This document shows positions 1 through 6,755 of a DNA stretch of 12,744 nucleotides, in pieces. The position numbers and the translations under genes are program-made. The notes beneath the pieces were generated by a model, which made no database searches, was not told where the DNA came from, and saw only the letters and a program-made list of their open reading frames with translations. Numbering within the stretch: the stretch's first letter is position 1; each line of letters begins with the position of its first letter. Source of the DNA: Cylindrotheca closterium (taxonomy: Eukaryota; Bacillariophyta; Bacillariophyceae; Bacillariales; Bacillariaceae); the NCBI GenBank assembly GCA_933822405.4, contig CAKOGP040001948.1, positions 1 through 12,744 on the forward strand, written 5' to 3'.

Positions 1-175
1 CCCGTTTCCAAATCCGGTCCCTAATTCTAGTTACCAAGCTTACGATGCCAAACCTACATCTCTTACTTACGTATGGAGGACTGGCATAATCTTGTTTGGT
101 ACAAATTCGTAGTATGCAATCATCCTACTAGGCCAATCACGCTAGACATCGAGTCATGAAGTGGAGGCGGCGCCT
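1..175. other. Left flank, no gene seen
   Basis: No open frame, RNA gene or repeat that I can support lies here. It is the sequence flanking the outer transposon. No convincing target-site duplication links it to the right flank beginning at 2823. Confidence 0.5.
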
Positions 176-203
176 GGAACGCACCACAATGTGCAACGCA
201 CGC
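176..203 (+). repeat. Left terminal inverted repeat of the outer element
   Basis: This 28-bp stretch pairs with 2795-2822 in inverted orientation, with five mismatches. It is followed by a T-run and GTCCGTT, which also have inverted counterparts near the right end. Confidence 0.6.
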
Positions 204-282
204 AATATGTTTTTTTTTGAAAACGTGAAGTGTCCGTTGCCATTTTAGCGCGGGCGCACTGTGAAAATCGGGCATGCCCCAT

Positions 283-416
283 GCGTCAATTTGACGCAAA
301 ACGGACACGCCCCGCGTCAATTTGACACAAATCCGCGTCAATTTGACGCAAATCCGCGTTAATTTGACGCAAATCCGCGTCAATTTGACCCAAATTTTTG
401 CGTCAAATTGACGCAA
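283..416. repeat. Palindromic 21-bp tandem repeats (CGTCAA/TTGACG)
   Basis: Four 21-bp units, CCGCGTCAATTTGACGCAAA-like, run head to tail at 312-332, 333-353, 354-374 and 375-395. A single copy lies before them at 283-297, and a closing palindrome at 398-416 has 9-bp arms around one base. Each unit is itself near-palindromic (GCGTCAA, one base, TTGACGC). Because 21 is divisible by 3, the minus strand reads as a heptapeptide repeat (VKLTRIC), but I take this as an accident of the period rather than a protein. Confidence 0.85.
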
Positions 417-506
417 GTTGCGTCAATCCCGCTTTAAACTCAAGAGGTTGCATCAATCCCGCGTCAAACAGATGCAGTTGCGTCAATCCCGCGTCAAACT
501 CAAGCG
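417..506 (+). repeat. Three 30-bp tandem repeats
   Basis: Three consecutive 30-bp units begin at 417, 447 and 477, each starting GTTGCRTCAATCCCGC. Related strings (CGCGTCAATCCCGCGTCAAA) recur near 1309-1328 on the other side of the element. This supports the idea that both arms belong to one transposon. Confidence 0.8.
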
Positions 507-597
507 AGGCCAGAAACGCAATGTTATAAGAGCACAGTACATGTTCTGACACCAGCTACGTCATTATGCTATGGGGCTACAGTTCTGGATCCGTTTC

Positions 598-999
598 TCA
601 GAAGTACTCGTCTTCATAGTCAGGTATATCCCAAAATTTCACAGTTCCAAGCTCTAAACCAATTTGTATTGATACCAGGACAGCTCCTGTTGGGCGTAAA
701 CTATATTCTTGAAATTTCAATACAAGTGGTTTCAGCTTCTTTGCTCTGTAGGTGAATTTTTGCTTGGAGATTTTCTCTGTCGAAGCTGCTGTAATTTTGT
801 AGCGAAAGACGGACCCACAGAGCTCAATATCTCCACCAATACCTCCGCCGGTGAAGATGTGTAGGTAATAAAACCAAAATGTCTGTTGGTGAATTTCATT
901 GAGGGCTTCGAACTCGTTTATGAGGTCGTTGCGTCTTGCTTGGATAATAGCATCATTGCCATTATGTGCCCCAGCTTTGTCAATTTCCATCAGATCCAT
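598..999 (-). CDS. Hypothetical 133-aa protein within the outer transposon
   Basis: I do not recognise this protein. It opens at an ATG at 999-997; the frame has a stop just upstream, so no longer start is possible without splicing. The N-terminal third is mixed and charged. The middle has an aromatic stretch (FWFYYLHIF), then a glycine run (GGGIGGD) and a Lys-rich segment. The end is acidic and aromatic (DYEDEYF). No signal peptide, membrane segment or zinc-binding pattern is visible. It lies between the two repeat-rich arms of the outer element, so it could be transposon cargo, a captured host exon, an eroded transposon protein, or a chance ORF. The varied composition argues weakly against chance. 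Confidence 0.4.
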   Translation of the reverse strand: MDLMEIDKAGAHNGNDAIIQARRNDLINEFEALNEIHQQTFWFYYLHIFTGGGIGGDIELCGSVFRYKITAASTEKISKQKFTYRAKKLKPLVLKFQEYSLRPTGAVLVSIQIGLELGTVKFWDIPDYEDEYF

Positions 1000-1089
1000 T
1001 GTTCAATATCCGGTTACTTGCTCTGTGGACTCAGATGGCAGTCGGTACGAAGGTCACAGTGTAAATAACGTCTTTGAAGAAATGGACAA

Positions 1090-1122
1090 CTCTCATTGGA
1101 ATGAGAGGCGAATGGACAACTC
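1090..1122. repeat. Small inverted and direct repeats
   Basis: CTCTCATT and AATGAGAG form a perfect 8-bp inverted repeat at 1090-1107. The string AATGGACAACTC occurs at 1081-1092 and again at 1111-1122, either side of it. No function can be assigned. Confidence 0.45.
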
Positions 1123-1173
1123 CAACTTCCATTCATTCACATACTCCGATGTTTTCATCACAATGATGAACTG

Positions 1174-1185
1174 GTACACGTGTAC
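1174..1185. promoter_or_regulatory. 12-bp palindrome with a CACGTG core
   Basis: GTACACGTGTAC is a perfect palindrome centred on CACGTG, the G-box/E-box core bound by bHLH and bZIP factors in many eukaryotes. It lies about 175 bp upstream of the minus-strand start at 999. A promoter role is only a possibility. Confidence 0.25.
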
Positions 1186-1234
1186 GGGTACGCAGGTTTC
1201 GTCCCGCGTCGAAGACATGCAAGCCCGCGTTAAA

Positions 1235-1296
1235 TTGACTTGGAGTTGCGTCAGTTTGACGCCGATTACACGTCAAATGACGCAACTCCAAGTCAA
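1235..1296. repeat. Long near-perfect hairpin
   Basis: A 19-bp arm (1235-1253) is exactly complementary to 1278-1296. Inside it, after a single unpaired G at 1254, TTTGACG (1255-1261) pairs with CGTCAAA (1271-1277). That gives 26 pairs and a 9-nt loop (1262-1270). The stem is made of the same CGTCA/TTGAC words as the tandem repeats on the other side of the element. Confidence 0.85.
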
Positions 1297-1372
1297 ATTG
1301 ACACAACTCGCGTCAATCCCGCGTCAAAAGAAACGTCCCGCGTCAGGGGCGTTCTTAACAAAAAAACAAAAA

Positions 1373-1414
1373 TGCACCGCGTGTCTCATTTGCACCACGG
1401 CGGAATTTGGTGCA
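1373..1414. repeat. Left subterminal TGCACC/GGTGCA motifs
   Basis: TGCACC occurs at 1373-1378 and 1391-1396, and its inverse GGTGCA at 1409-1414. The same word is clustered near the right end of the element. Paired subterminal clusters are typical of transposase binding sites; that function is inferred. Confidence 0.55.
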
Positions 1415-1448
1415 TATTCGACCATTCCTAACAAAAACGGTGCCGCAT

Positions 1449-1480
1449 TACCGGCCCTGTGCGGCAGTACCGGCCCTGCG
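1449..1480 (+). repeat. Two copies of a GC-rich 13-mer
   Basis: TACCGGCCCTGTG at 1449 is followed 19 bp later by TACCGGCCCTGCG at 1468. They lie in the subterminal part of the nested element, upstream of the transposase start. Function unknown. Confidence 0.5.
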
Positions 1481-1570
1481 TATAATTCTTTAAGTAAACA
1501 CATGTAGATGCACTAAGGTGCGGTCAATTTTTTCCGCGACACGCAACAACAACAAAACAACAACAACAAG

Positions 1571-2002
1571 ATGCTCGATTTTGATCTTGATGACGATTAC
1601 GACACTGCTTTATTTTTTGCTCTCGCGCATTTAACACAACAACAAACGAGAAGACCCAAGTATCCAACCGAACGGGTCAATTGGGACGAACATCTTCAGA
1701 AAGAGTTGTATCAGAACTCGTTTCATAGGACATATCGCATGTCCTATCCCTCTTTCATGAAGCTAAAAGGATTATTGGGGGACAAAATAGTGCTAAATGG
1801 TGCTAGAAGTACAGCATCATCTGGCACAGCTCCAATCATTCCTCAAGTTGTTATGGCATGTGGAATTCGTTGACTTGCCGGGGGGTCTCCAACCGATATT
1901 AAGAACGCGTATGGGCTGAACGTTCGATTATTGCGAGAAAAACAGTCTTATGTAGTAATGTCTTACTTAGTAAGAAGGTCTATGTCTCTTCATCATCAGT
2001 GA
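1571..2002 (+). pseudogene. Harbinger-type transposase, N-terminal fragment with premature stop
   Basis: The frame opens at the ATG at 1571, after a CAA-rich leader (1544-1570). It reads 100 codons before a TGA at 1871-1873. The segment HRTYRMSYPSFMKLKGLL, followed by IPQVVMACGIR, matches the pre-catalytic helical region of HARBI1-like transposases. Directly after the stop, in the same frame, comes LAGGSPTDIKNAYGLN, which continues that conserved block. The family normally has a Trp at the stop position, so one TGG-to-TGA change explains it. The frame stays open to a stop at 2000-2002, but homology is lost after about 1920 and the DDE catalytic core is missing. An internal deletion of roughly the C-terminal two-thirds is the simplest reading. 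Confidence 0.8.
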
Positions 2003-2047
2003 TTTCTTATTTAGTACTTTGGTTTATACCTCTTCATCATCCGAAAC
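1961..2047. repeat. Diverged 44-bp tandem duplication
   Basis: Segment 1961-1997 matches 2005-2041 at 29 of 37 positions, including a perfect CTCTTCATCATC at both right ends, with a 44-bp offset. The right copy encodes the acidic C-terminus (DDEE) of the minus-strand ORF. The left copy lies where transposase homology ends, so it may mark the deletion junction. Confidence 0.65.
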
Positions 2048-2418
2048 GTCGGATGTCTCGAAACGCAACTCGAGCCTTTTGATTGAAGAAGACACTGGAC
2101 TTCTTGCGTCCTCAAGGATGTCGTCCCTCTTCTTTTCCACAACGCGGTAAGACTTGCCCAACATGATGTCTGACCTTTCTAGATCACATAGTAGATCTTT
2201 CATACGTTCTTTAGTGCGCTACTTGTGTTGCATGTTGGAGAACACACAAAGTCAATTTCGTCAAAACCCGCAGCTTGACAGCACAAGTTATGCACTGGTT
2301 CGCCACATCCTCGGCAAACATGGGCGCCAGGCCCAACCAATGGCAAAGACGGATACATGCAGCCGGTCTTCACGCCACAACGCTGTTCTTGGGATGGGGA
2401 AACATTGTTTGAAGCCAT
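2024..2418 (-). pseudogene. Frameshifted Cys/His-rich second ORF of the nested element
   Basis: From an ATG at 2418-2416 the minus strand reads an N-terminus (MASNN) and then a zinc-finger-like region: a Cys near residue 12, a second Cys six residues on, then CRGC, HNLCC and CSPTC. The spacing suggests a treble-clef or PHD/RING-like zinc-binding fold, but I cannot name the family. The frame stops at about 2200. A neighbouring frame then continues as an evident coding tail (KERMKDLLCDLERSDIML, later SDDEEV) to a stop at 2026-2024. The switch falls close to 2205-2225 and would need one small indel. Accessory DNA-binding ORFs accompany the transposase in PIF/Harbinger elements, so a transposition accessory role is inferred. 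An upstream start at 2478 is possible but lacks support. Confidence 0.6.
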
Positions 2419-2570
2419 TTGTCTTATTGTTGGGTATGCATTGATGTAAAGCAACTGTGTTTTCATCAGAGATGACATAGCGGAGGCAGGTAAGCATTCT
2501 CAGTTCAGGATTCCAACAATTTTGATTGGTAAATATTTTTTTGGGAGCACGTGCCAAGTCCATGATGCCG

Positions 2571-2621
2571 TGGTGTATCGCGGTGCATCGTGGTGCATCG
2601 TGGTGCATTTCAAATGCACCA
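2571..2621. repeat. Right subterminal 10-bp repeats ending in a palindrome
   Basis: Four 10-bp units of TGGTGCATCG type lie at 2571, 2581, 2591 and 2601. The last opens a perfect 10-bp-arm palindrome, TGGTGCATTT, one base, AAATGCACCA (2601-2621). Further TGGTGCATGCAC lies just inside the right terminus. These mirror the TGCACC words at the left end. Confidence 0.75.
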
Positions 2622-2745
2622 TGCTAACCCGGATTTTTGCGTATGTCCGGGTTGACATGGTGCATGCACTTTTTTTTGTGGTTAAGAACGCGCCTCAGAG
2701 TCGCAGAGCATTTTAACGGACACATTCAAATTATTTAGCTTTTTA

Positions 2746-2777
2746 AAAAAAATCTCAAAAAAATCTCAAAAAAATCT
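2746..2777 (+). repeat. A-rich 11-bp tandem repeat
   Basis: AAAAAAATCTC is repeated at 2746 and 2757, and a third, partial copy ends in TCTA. It lies between the nested element and the right terminus of the outer element, opposite a T-run near the left terminus. Confidence 0.7.
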
Positions 2778-2794
2778 AAACGGACAGATTTCGG

Positions 2795-2822
2795 GGGTGC
2801 GTTTGACGTTGTGGTGCGTCCC
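2795..2822 (-). repeat. Right terminal inverted repeat of the outer element
   Basis: Reverse complement of 176-203 at 23 of 28 positions. The flanking sequence starts TGGTAATCC. Confidence 0.6.
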
Positions 2823-3200
2823 TGGTAATCCGTAGGATTATCGGACACGCTCCAGTCACCGCTGACGCCAGCATCTATGTAAGTACTTTATTTGCGTACC
2901 ATATTGGACGCCACATGGAATGAATTAGCTACCTAATCAACCGCGTCCGCTGCCCTCAACACATGGCATGCATGTGCCATAGGTACCAAGGAACTGAAAA
3001 TTAAGGAGGAAGTCATAGCCATGAATCAAAGAAAGTGACCATGGTAAGCTCTTGGAAGTGCAAGACATGTCGAAGGAAACGTACCAGTACCGGTATGCAA
3101 ACGACATATTGATATGCCAAATAGCAAGGTGCGGCGTGAGATTCATTCATAAAACCAGGATTATTTTTAAGCCTACAGACAAATACAATCTCGGCTCAGA
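2823..3200. other. Intergenic stretch downstream of the R-SNARE gene
   Basis: I see no gene here. TAATCC and GGATTA form a 6-bp-arm inverted repeat at 2826-2840. The rest is unique sequence and presumably contains the 3' untranslated region of the minus-strand gene ending at 3201. Confidence 0.5.
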
Positions 3201-4282
3201 TCAATTTTTCTTTGGTTTGCAGTTGCTGTAAGCAAACCCCCCACAAATTGAAAGAGAAGCCACATAGATTAGAACAGCGATGACAGCACTGCTTGCTACA
3301 TAGCATCGGATTCGTCTCCAATACATTGTCCGGCGCAGGGAACGACTAGACGCCTCGAAGCGGAAAGCTTGCTGATTGAGTCGATCAGTCTTATCGACCA
3401 AGAGCTCGATCTTCTCCCCACGCTCCAATACTCTTTCAATGTTCTGCACCATCGCATCTCTGACCTCGTCTATTTGACCCTTGACATGCCCGATGTTGTC
3501 AATGGTACGGTCTGCTGCGTCCGAATTGAAAAAGTCCATTCTTCGCTCGATTACAGGACTGAACTCCTCGTTCATAGAGAAGGCAATGGCTGTCTGCGGA
3601 GTTTCAACGCCGTATTTCATTGCAAATTCCGTTTTAATATCTTCTAGGAAAGCAAATGGAATCCTATGCTTGTTTTTCTCGTCCGACATGCCTATTCGGG
3701 ACCACGGAACCAAAATAAAAGTAAGACTAGTTGGTATCCAAAATTTGATACAAGTAACGGATGAAAACTACAAGGACTTACAAAGGTAGCATATTCCTGC
3801 TTGCTTTTCGTAGTGAAACACGTAGTCGTCATAAACATCTTGGTAAAAAATTAAACATGAGTTATGGCGTATGCGCTTGATATCACAACTAGTGCAGTGG
3901 ATTCGAAGACTTACAAGTCATTTTCCCGTCTGTTTTTGGGATCTTTTCAAGTAGAACACGGGTTACCGTTGGAAAATTGCCGGTTGCTGTGGTGGTGGTG
4001 GCGGCAGAGAGAAAAAAGTCAGCATCGTCTGGGAAATTTGATGAATTACAGTGTAGAGACTCAGCAGATTAACTCAAGCAATCCGTTTGATATCTTCGTA
4101 TATCCCGACTAGTATCTGTCATCTCTGGTACGAATGCGCTACGAACGTGTTCTGGAAGTGACATGTGGCGAAAATGCTTCGAAACTCGGAAGTTGAAAGA
4201 ATCGAGACTACTCACTTGAAGTCGCTGCATGCTCCGCTAGAACTGTCTTTTCTCTAGATATGAGGGCATAAAGAATTGGCAT
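3201..4282 (-). CDS. VAMP7-like longin R-SNARE (four exons)
   Basis: This is a tail-anchored R-SNARE for fusion of transport vesicles with endosomal, vacuolar or plasma membranes. I rebuilt four exons: 4282-4216, 3986-3915, 3838-3782 and 3691-3201. Introns of 229, 76 and 90 nt all have GT-AG ends, and the joined frame is 228 codons plus stop, close to the usual VAMP7 size of about 220. The N-terminus MPILYALISREKTVLAEH is a longin start; YVFHYEKQAGICYL and then CMSD...FAFLEDI continue that domain to about residue 110. The SNARE helix covers about residues 130-190, with the zero-layer Arg in the VLER motif (about R156). A membrane anchor follows at about 195-217, with a short tail. The VAMP7 or plant VAMP72 group fits better than VAMP1/2 or Ykt6, because a longin domain and a membrane anchor are both present. 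The largest intron is the least certain join. Confidence 0.88.
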
Positions 4283-4674
4283 GATGAACTCTTTTGTGGT
4301 AGTGAAGAGAGATAACACTGTTGAGTTTCAATGAACTGTCAGTCGTTGTTGTGGGTTGTGATTGATCGTTCGAAACGAAGTCAGCGCACGATGCAGGTTC
4401 TGCAGAATTTTCATTCGTGACCGCGACCACCGCATGAAATATGCAGCCTGGACTGATAGCTGTGGTCGTTTGAGTCGTATCTTACTTGTCTTGTCGTACG
4501 TACCGGTAAATGTAACCTCTAATTACTAATACAGCTAGCTAGCTGTCAAGCCAACACATATCGCAACTTTTCTTGATGGTCAGCTGCGGGGAGCAAAATT
4601 CTAAACCTGCTTCAAAGATAGCGCTGAATGGATTGGATCTACTTTATGGGACATTTGTAAGCATATAATAATAC
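4283..4674. other. Intergenic region between two minus-strand genes
   Basis: I see no ORF or RNA gene. It should hold the 5' region of the R-SNARE gene and the 3' end of the transporter gene. No recognisable promoter element was found. Confidence 0.5.
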
Positions 4675-5685
4675 TTATTTGCCACCTACAGCTTTTCTTG
4701 ATCCTTCTCTCATCTTCACTACCGTGTAGAGCAAGCTACCACCCAACACCACAAACATACCTGAAACACCCATAACAGTTGCAGGGTTCTTCCAGATGTA
4801 AAATGCCATCATTGATTGCACAGCAGCCTTTGCTGTTCCACTGATATTGTGGGACAAAGGACTGGTCGCCTTGATTTGAAGGACTGTAACGATACCAATG
4901 CTGAAACCGAAGCAGCCAGCAACCATCATCGCTCCCCAGAAAACAGGGCTAAGGAACTGAGTACCTATTGCTGCAAGAAGCGCTTCAGCTTCAAAACATG
5001 CCATCAAAGGAAGGAAGAGAACAACGGCGTTTACATTGTTGTAAAATGTGAGCTTCCAGTGGTCGTTGTCAACAGCAGGAAGAACCTTCTTCGTGAAAAT
5101 GGAATTGAGAGATACGAAGAGCGAACTACATATCCCAGCGATTGTTCCCTTGTAACTGAAATTAGCCTCTCCGCTTGCACCAAGAAAGAAACCAACAATG
5201 ACAATACCAAGGCAGGCCATTGTTTTCGGGGATGTTGGGCTTCCCAGCACAACTCTCGAAAGGACCACGTTGAAAACGATTGTTAAAGACCGAGCAACAT
5301 TATAGAACGAAACTTCAACCCATTTGAGGCACAGATTGTTGAAAGTGATCATTCCCACAAAAACGACACTAAGAGGGAAGATCTTCTTGCCGATCGCACT
5401 TCGGTACTCTGCTTTTGGGAACTGCGAAAAGAATGAACTTTGATGCACTTTGCTATCCGTTTCCTGCGTGGGAAGAGGACTGGAACGCTTTTGCATTGAT
5501 TCAGAAATCTTTCCAGCCGCCCAACAGATCACGGCAGTAACGACGCATTGGAACCAAGTAATGAAAAGCGGCGCGGGGATGGAAATTCCTTCACTGGACA
5601 TTAGAACCTTGTTGAGATAGACCATACTGATTGAAATGAACCAGTAGGCCGCAACCACAGATGCTATGTAGTTTACATCTCCCAT
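4675..5685 (-). CDS. Nucleotide-sugar transporter, GDP-fucose transporter (SLC35C1)-like
   Basis: This single-exon gene encodes 336 residues from the ATG at 5685-5683, the normal size for the drug/metabolite transporter (TPT/NST) fold of about ten membrane helices. These proteins exchange nucleotide sugars made in the cytosol for the nucleoside monophosphate in the Golgi or ER lumen. Motifs recalling SLC35C1 are FNNLCLKWVEVSFYNVARSL, LTFYNNVNAVVLFLPL and ATSPLSHNISGTAKAAVQS. The last is the conserved lysine-containing segment near helix 9. The N-terminus starts directly in a membrane helix, and no plastid bipartite presequence is visible, which argues against a plastid triose-phosphate transporter. 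The C-terminus is short and basic (KMREGSRKAVGGK). GDP-fucose is the likeliest substrate; GDP-mannose or another nucleotide sugar cannot be excluded from sequence alone. The gene is divergent from the IscA-like gene. Confidence 0.85.
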   Translation of the reverse strand: MGDVNYIASVVAAYWFISISMVYLNKVLMSSEGISIPAPLFITWFQCVVTAVICWAAGKISESMQKRSSPLPTQETDSKVHQSSFFSQFPKAEYRSAIGKKIFPLSVVFVGMITFNNLCLKWVEVSFYNVARSLTIVFNVVLSRVVLGSPTSPKTMACLGIVIVGFFLGASGEANFSYKGTIAGICSSLFVSLNSIFTKKVLPAVDNDHWKLTFYNNVNAVVLFLPLMACFEAEALLAAIGTQFLSPVFWGAMMVAGCFGFSIGIVTVLQIKATSPLSHNISGTAKAAVQSMMAFYIWKNPATVMGVSGMFVVLGGSLLYTVVKMREGSRKAVGGK

Positions 5686-5979
5686 TTTCCTTTTTGTTGT
5701 TGGCTAGTAACAGTTCAATAGAAACGAGAAGGAAATTGATTTACTTCAAAGCCTTGCTTGTAACAAACTTTTGTCGCAAATCGACACAGCGCTACTGTAG
5801 CAAAATTGAAAATGACTTTTAAGTTTTGAGTCAATTTTCTGACTTGTTGGGGGAGATCCGACCTTCGGGGGACAATATTGTTTGCATGTATTATTGTATC
5901 GTGGTATTGTATCGAATGAATCAATCGTATTGTTGCAGTAGCAAAAAAAATTTGTTCCTTGTTTTACATTTCTGACGCC
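5686..5979. promoter_or_regulatory. Shared upstream region of two divergent genes
   Basis: The 294 bp between the divergent starts at 5685 and 5980 must carry both promoters and 5' leaders. Visible features are a palindrome GCTACTGTAGC near 5791, two copies of TATTGTATCG (5892-5901 and 5905-5914), and an A-run just before the plus-strand start. No canonical TATA box stands out. Confidence 0.5.
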
Positions 5980-6755
5980 ATGCCGTATACCGGTAGAGGA
6001 TCACATCATGTACTCCGCCAATTTGCCCGTGGAAGGCATCAAGCAACTTTCAGCTTTCGAAACAACAAGGTAATAGCGCCATGCTCTTCTTCTATACTTC
6101 TTCCCGGCCGAATCATTCTCGACCAAATGTCACGCAACCAATCCTTCAACTTGCGTCAGTTTTCACTCACCAAGAAGGATCAAAGTGGTGGCGGGAAACG
6201 GAAATATGTGCCCCGTAAAGCTGCTGTGAAGCTGACGCGTAGGGCGAGAATATACTTCAAAAGGTAAGGCATTGCGTATAGTTGACATTACGTAATTAAG
6301 AGTTGATCTCCTGGTGACTGTCTTTTATGATTCTGTTCTCACTTCCTCGTCGAGAAGGCTCTTAGAGGACAACCCAGAGAAGGCTGGGATTATGCTCCAC
6401 TACAAACAAGCCTCATCAGGGCAACCTAGAATGGTGTTCTCGTTTGGTTTCGTGACTATCGATGACATGGAATCTGATGATGAAGGGTGCGTTTCTTTCA
6501 AAGTATCATTTGTTCCTGTGTAATGTTCATTAATCCAATCGTGTGTACATTGTATCGGTTAGAGTGTCGTTGGAAGTTGACGCGAACGGCGATCCTTTGG
6601 CACCTGGAGAGGCACTAGAGGACGGGAAACCCAAATTGTATATCAATGCCGGGGCTTTCCTGAAAGTTTTGGGGGCTACTGTCGATATTGACCTTGAGAG
6701 TGTTACTCCAATTCTCTATGATCGCGAAGGCAACCGCATGGATCCAAATGCTTAG
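5980..6755 (+). CDS. Mitochondrial IscA/HesB-fold protein lacking the cluster cysteines
   Basis: Three exons (5980-6263, 6358-6486, 6563-6755), joined across GT-AG introns of 94 and 76 nt, give 201 residues. The first ATG is at 5980; the upstream in-frame codon at 5959 is TTG. Residues 1 to about 75 are rich in Arg, Ser and Gln with almost no acidic residues, as in a mitochondrial targeting peptide. From about residue 80 the pattern matches A-type iron-sulfur carriers: AVKLTRRAR...LLEDNPEKAGIMLHY, then LYINAGAFLKVLGATVDID (163-181), ending in MDPNA. In IscA the equivalent end is NPNA followed by a CGCG motif. Here the protein stops exactly at that point, and the first-cysteine region reads KQASSGQPR. 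The only Cys is in the presequence. Ordinary cluster carriage by these residues looks impossible, so a structural or regulatory role, or another ligand, is inferred. Confidence 0.7.

Larger units (their letters stand above)
1346..2694. mobile_element. PIF/Harbinger-type remnant with TCA target-site duplication
   Basis: The left end starts GGGGCGTTCTTAAC, and the reverse complement of the right end starts GGCGCGTTCTTAAC (one mismatch in 14). Both continue into an A-rich run and then TGCACC. TCA precedes the left end (1343-1345) and follows the right end (2695-2697). A 3-bp duplication is the hallmark of PIF/Harbinger elements. Inside are an N-terminal piece of a Harbinger-type transposase on the plus strand and a Cys/His-rich ORF on the minus strand, the convergent two-ORF layout seen in some members of the superfamily. 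The catalytic part of the transposase is absent, so this copy cannot move on its own. Confidence 0.8.
176..2822. mobile_element. Outer non-autonomous DNA transposon, interrupted by a nested Harbinger remnant
   Basis: The two ends are imperfect inverted repeats. The left starts GGAACGCACCACAATG, and the reverse complement of the right end starts GGGACGCACCACAACG; 23 of the first 28 positions agree. Further in, a shorter match recurs (TGAAGTGTCCGTT at 231-243 against the inverted copy AACGGACACATTCA at 2714-2727), so the inverted homology is not confined to the tips. Without the nested 1346-2697 insertion the element would be about 1.3 kb. It contains no recognisable transposase, but has dense CGTCAA/TTGACG palindromes at both internal sides and one unrecognised ORF. 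I could not settle a target-site duplication: the flanking triplets CCT and TGG differ, while a CTGG string overlaps both ends. The superfamily is therefore open. The boundaries are an inference from the inverted repeats. Confidence 0.6.

Noticed and set aside
120..416. Minus-strand 98-codon ORF with a VKLTRIC repeat
   Set aside because: The peptide repeat comes only from the 21-bp tandem palindromes, whose period is divisible by three; the rest has no protein-like features.
283..506. CRISPR-like array
   Set aside because: The repeats are directly tandem without unique spacers, internally palindromic, and in a eukaryotic transposon context.
899..1507. Plus-strand 202-codon ORF
   Set aside because: It crosses the end of the outer element's repeats, the hairpin and the TIR boundary of the inner element, so it spans two independent elements and is accidental.
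2288..2608. Minus-strand 106-codon ORF overlapping the zinc-finger-like frame
   Set aside because: Its C-terminal half is an out-of-frame reading of the Cys-rich module. The N-terminal part is somewhat protein-like, but I could not connect it to that frame with a clear splice.
3864..4112. Plus-strand 82-codon ORF
   Set aside because: It overlaps the R-SNARE exons 2 and the first intron on the other strand and has no protein-like conservation.
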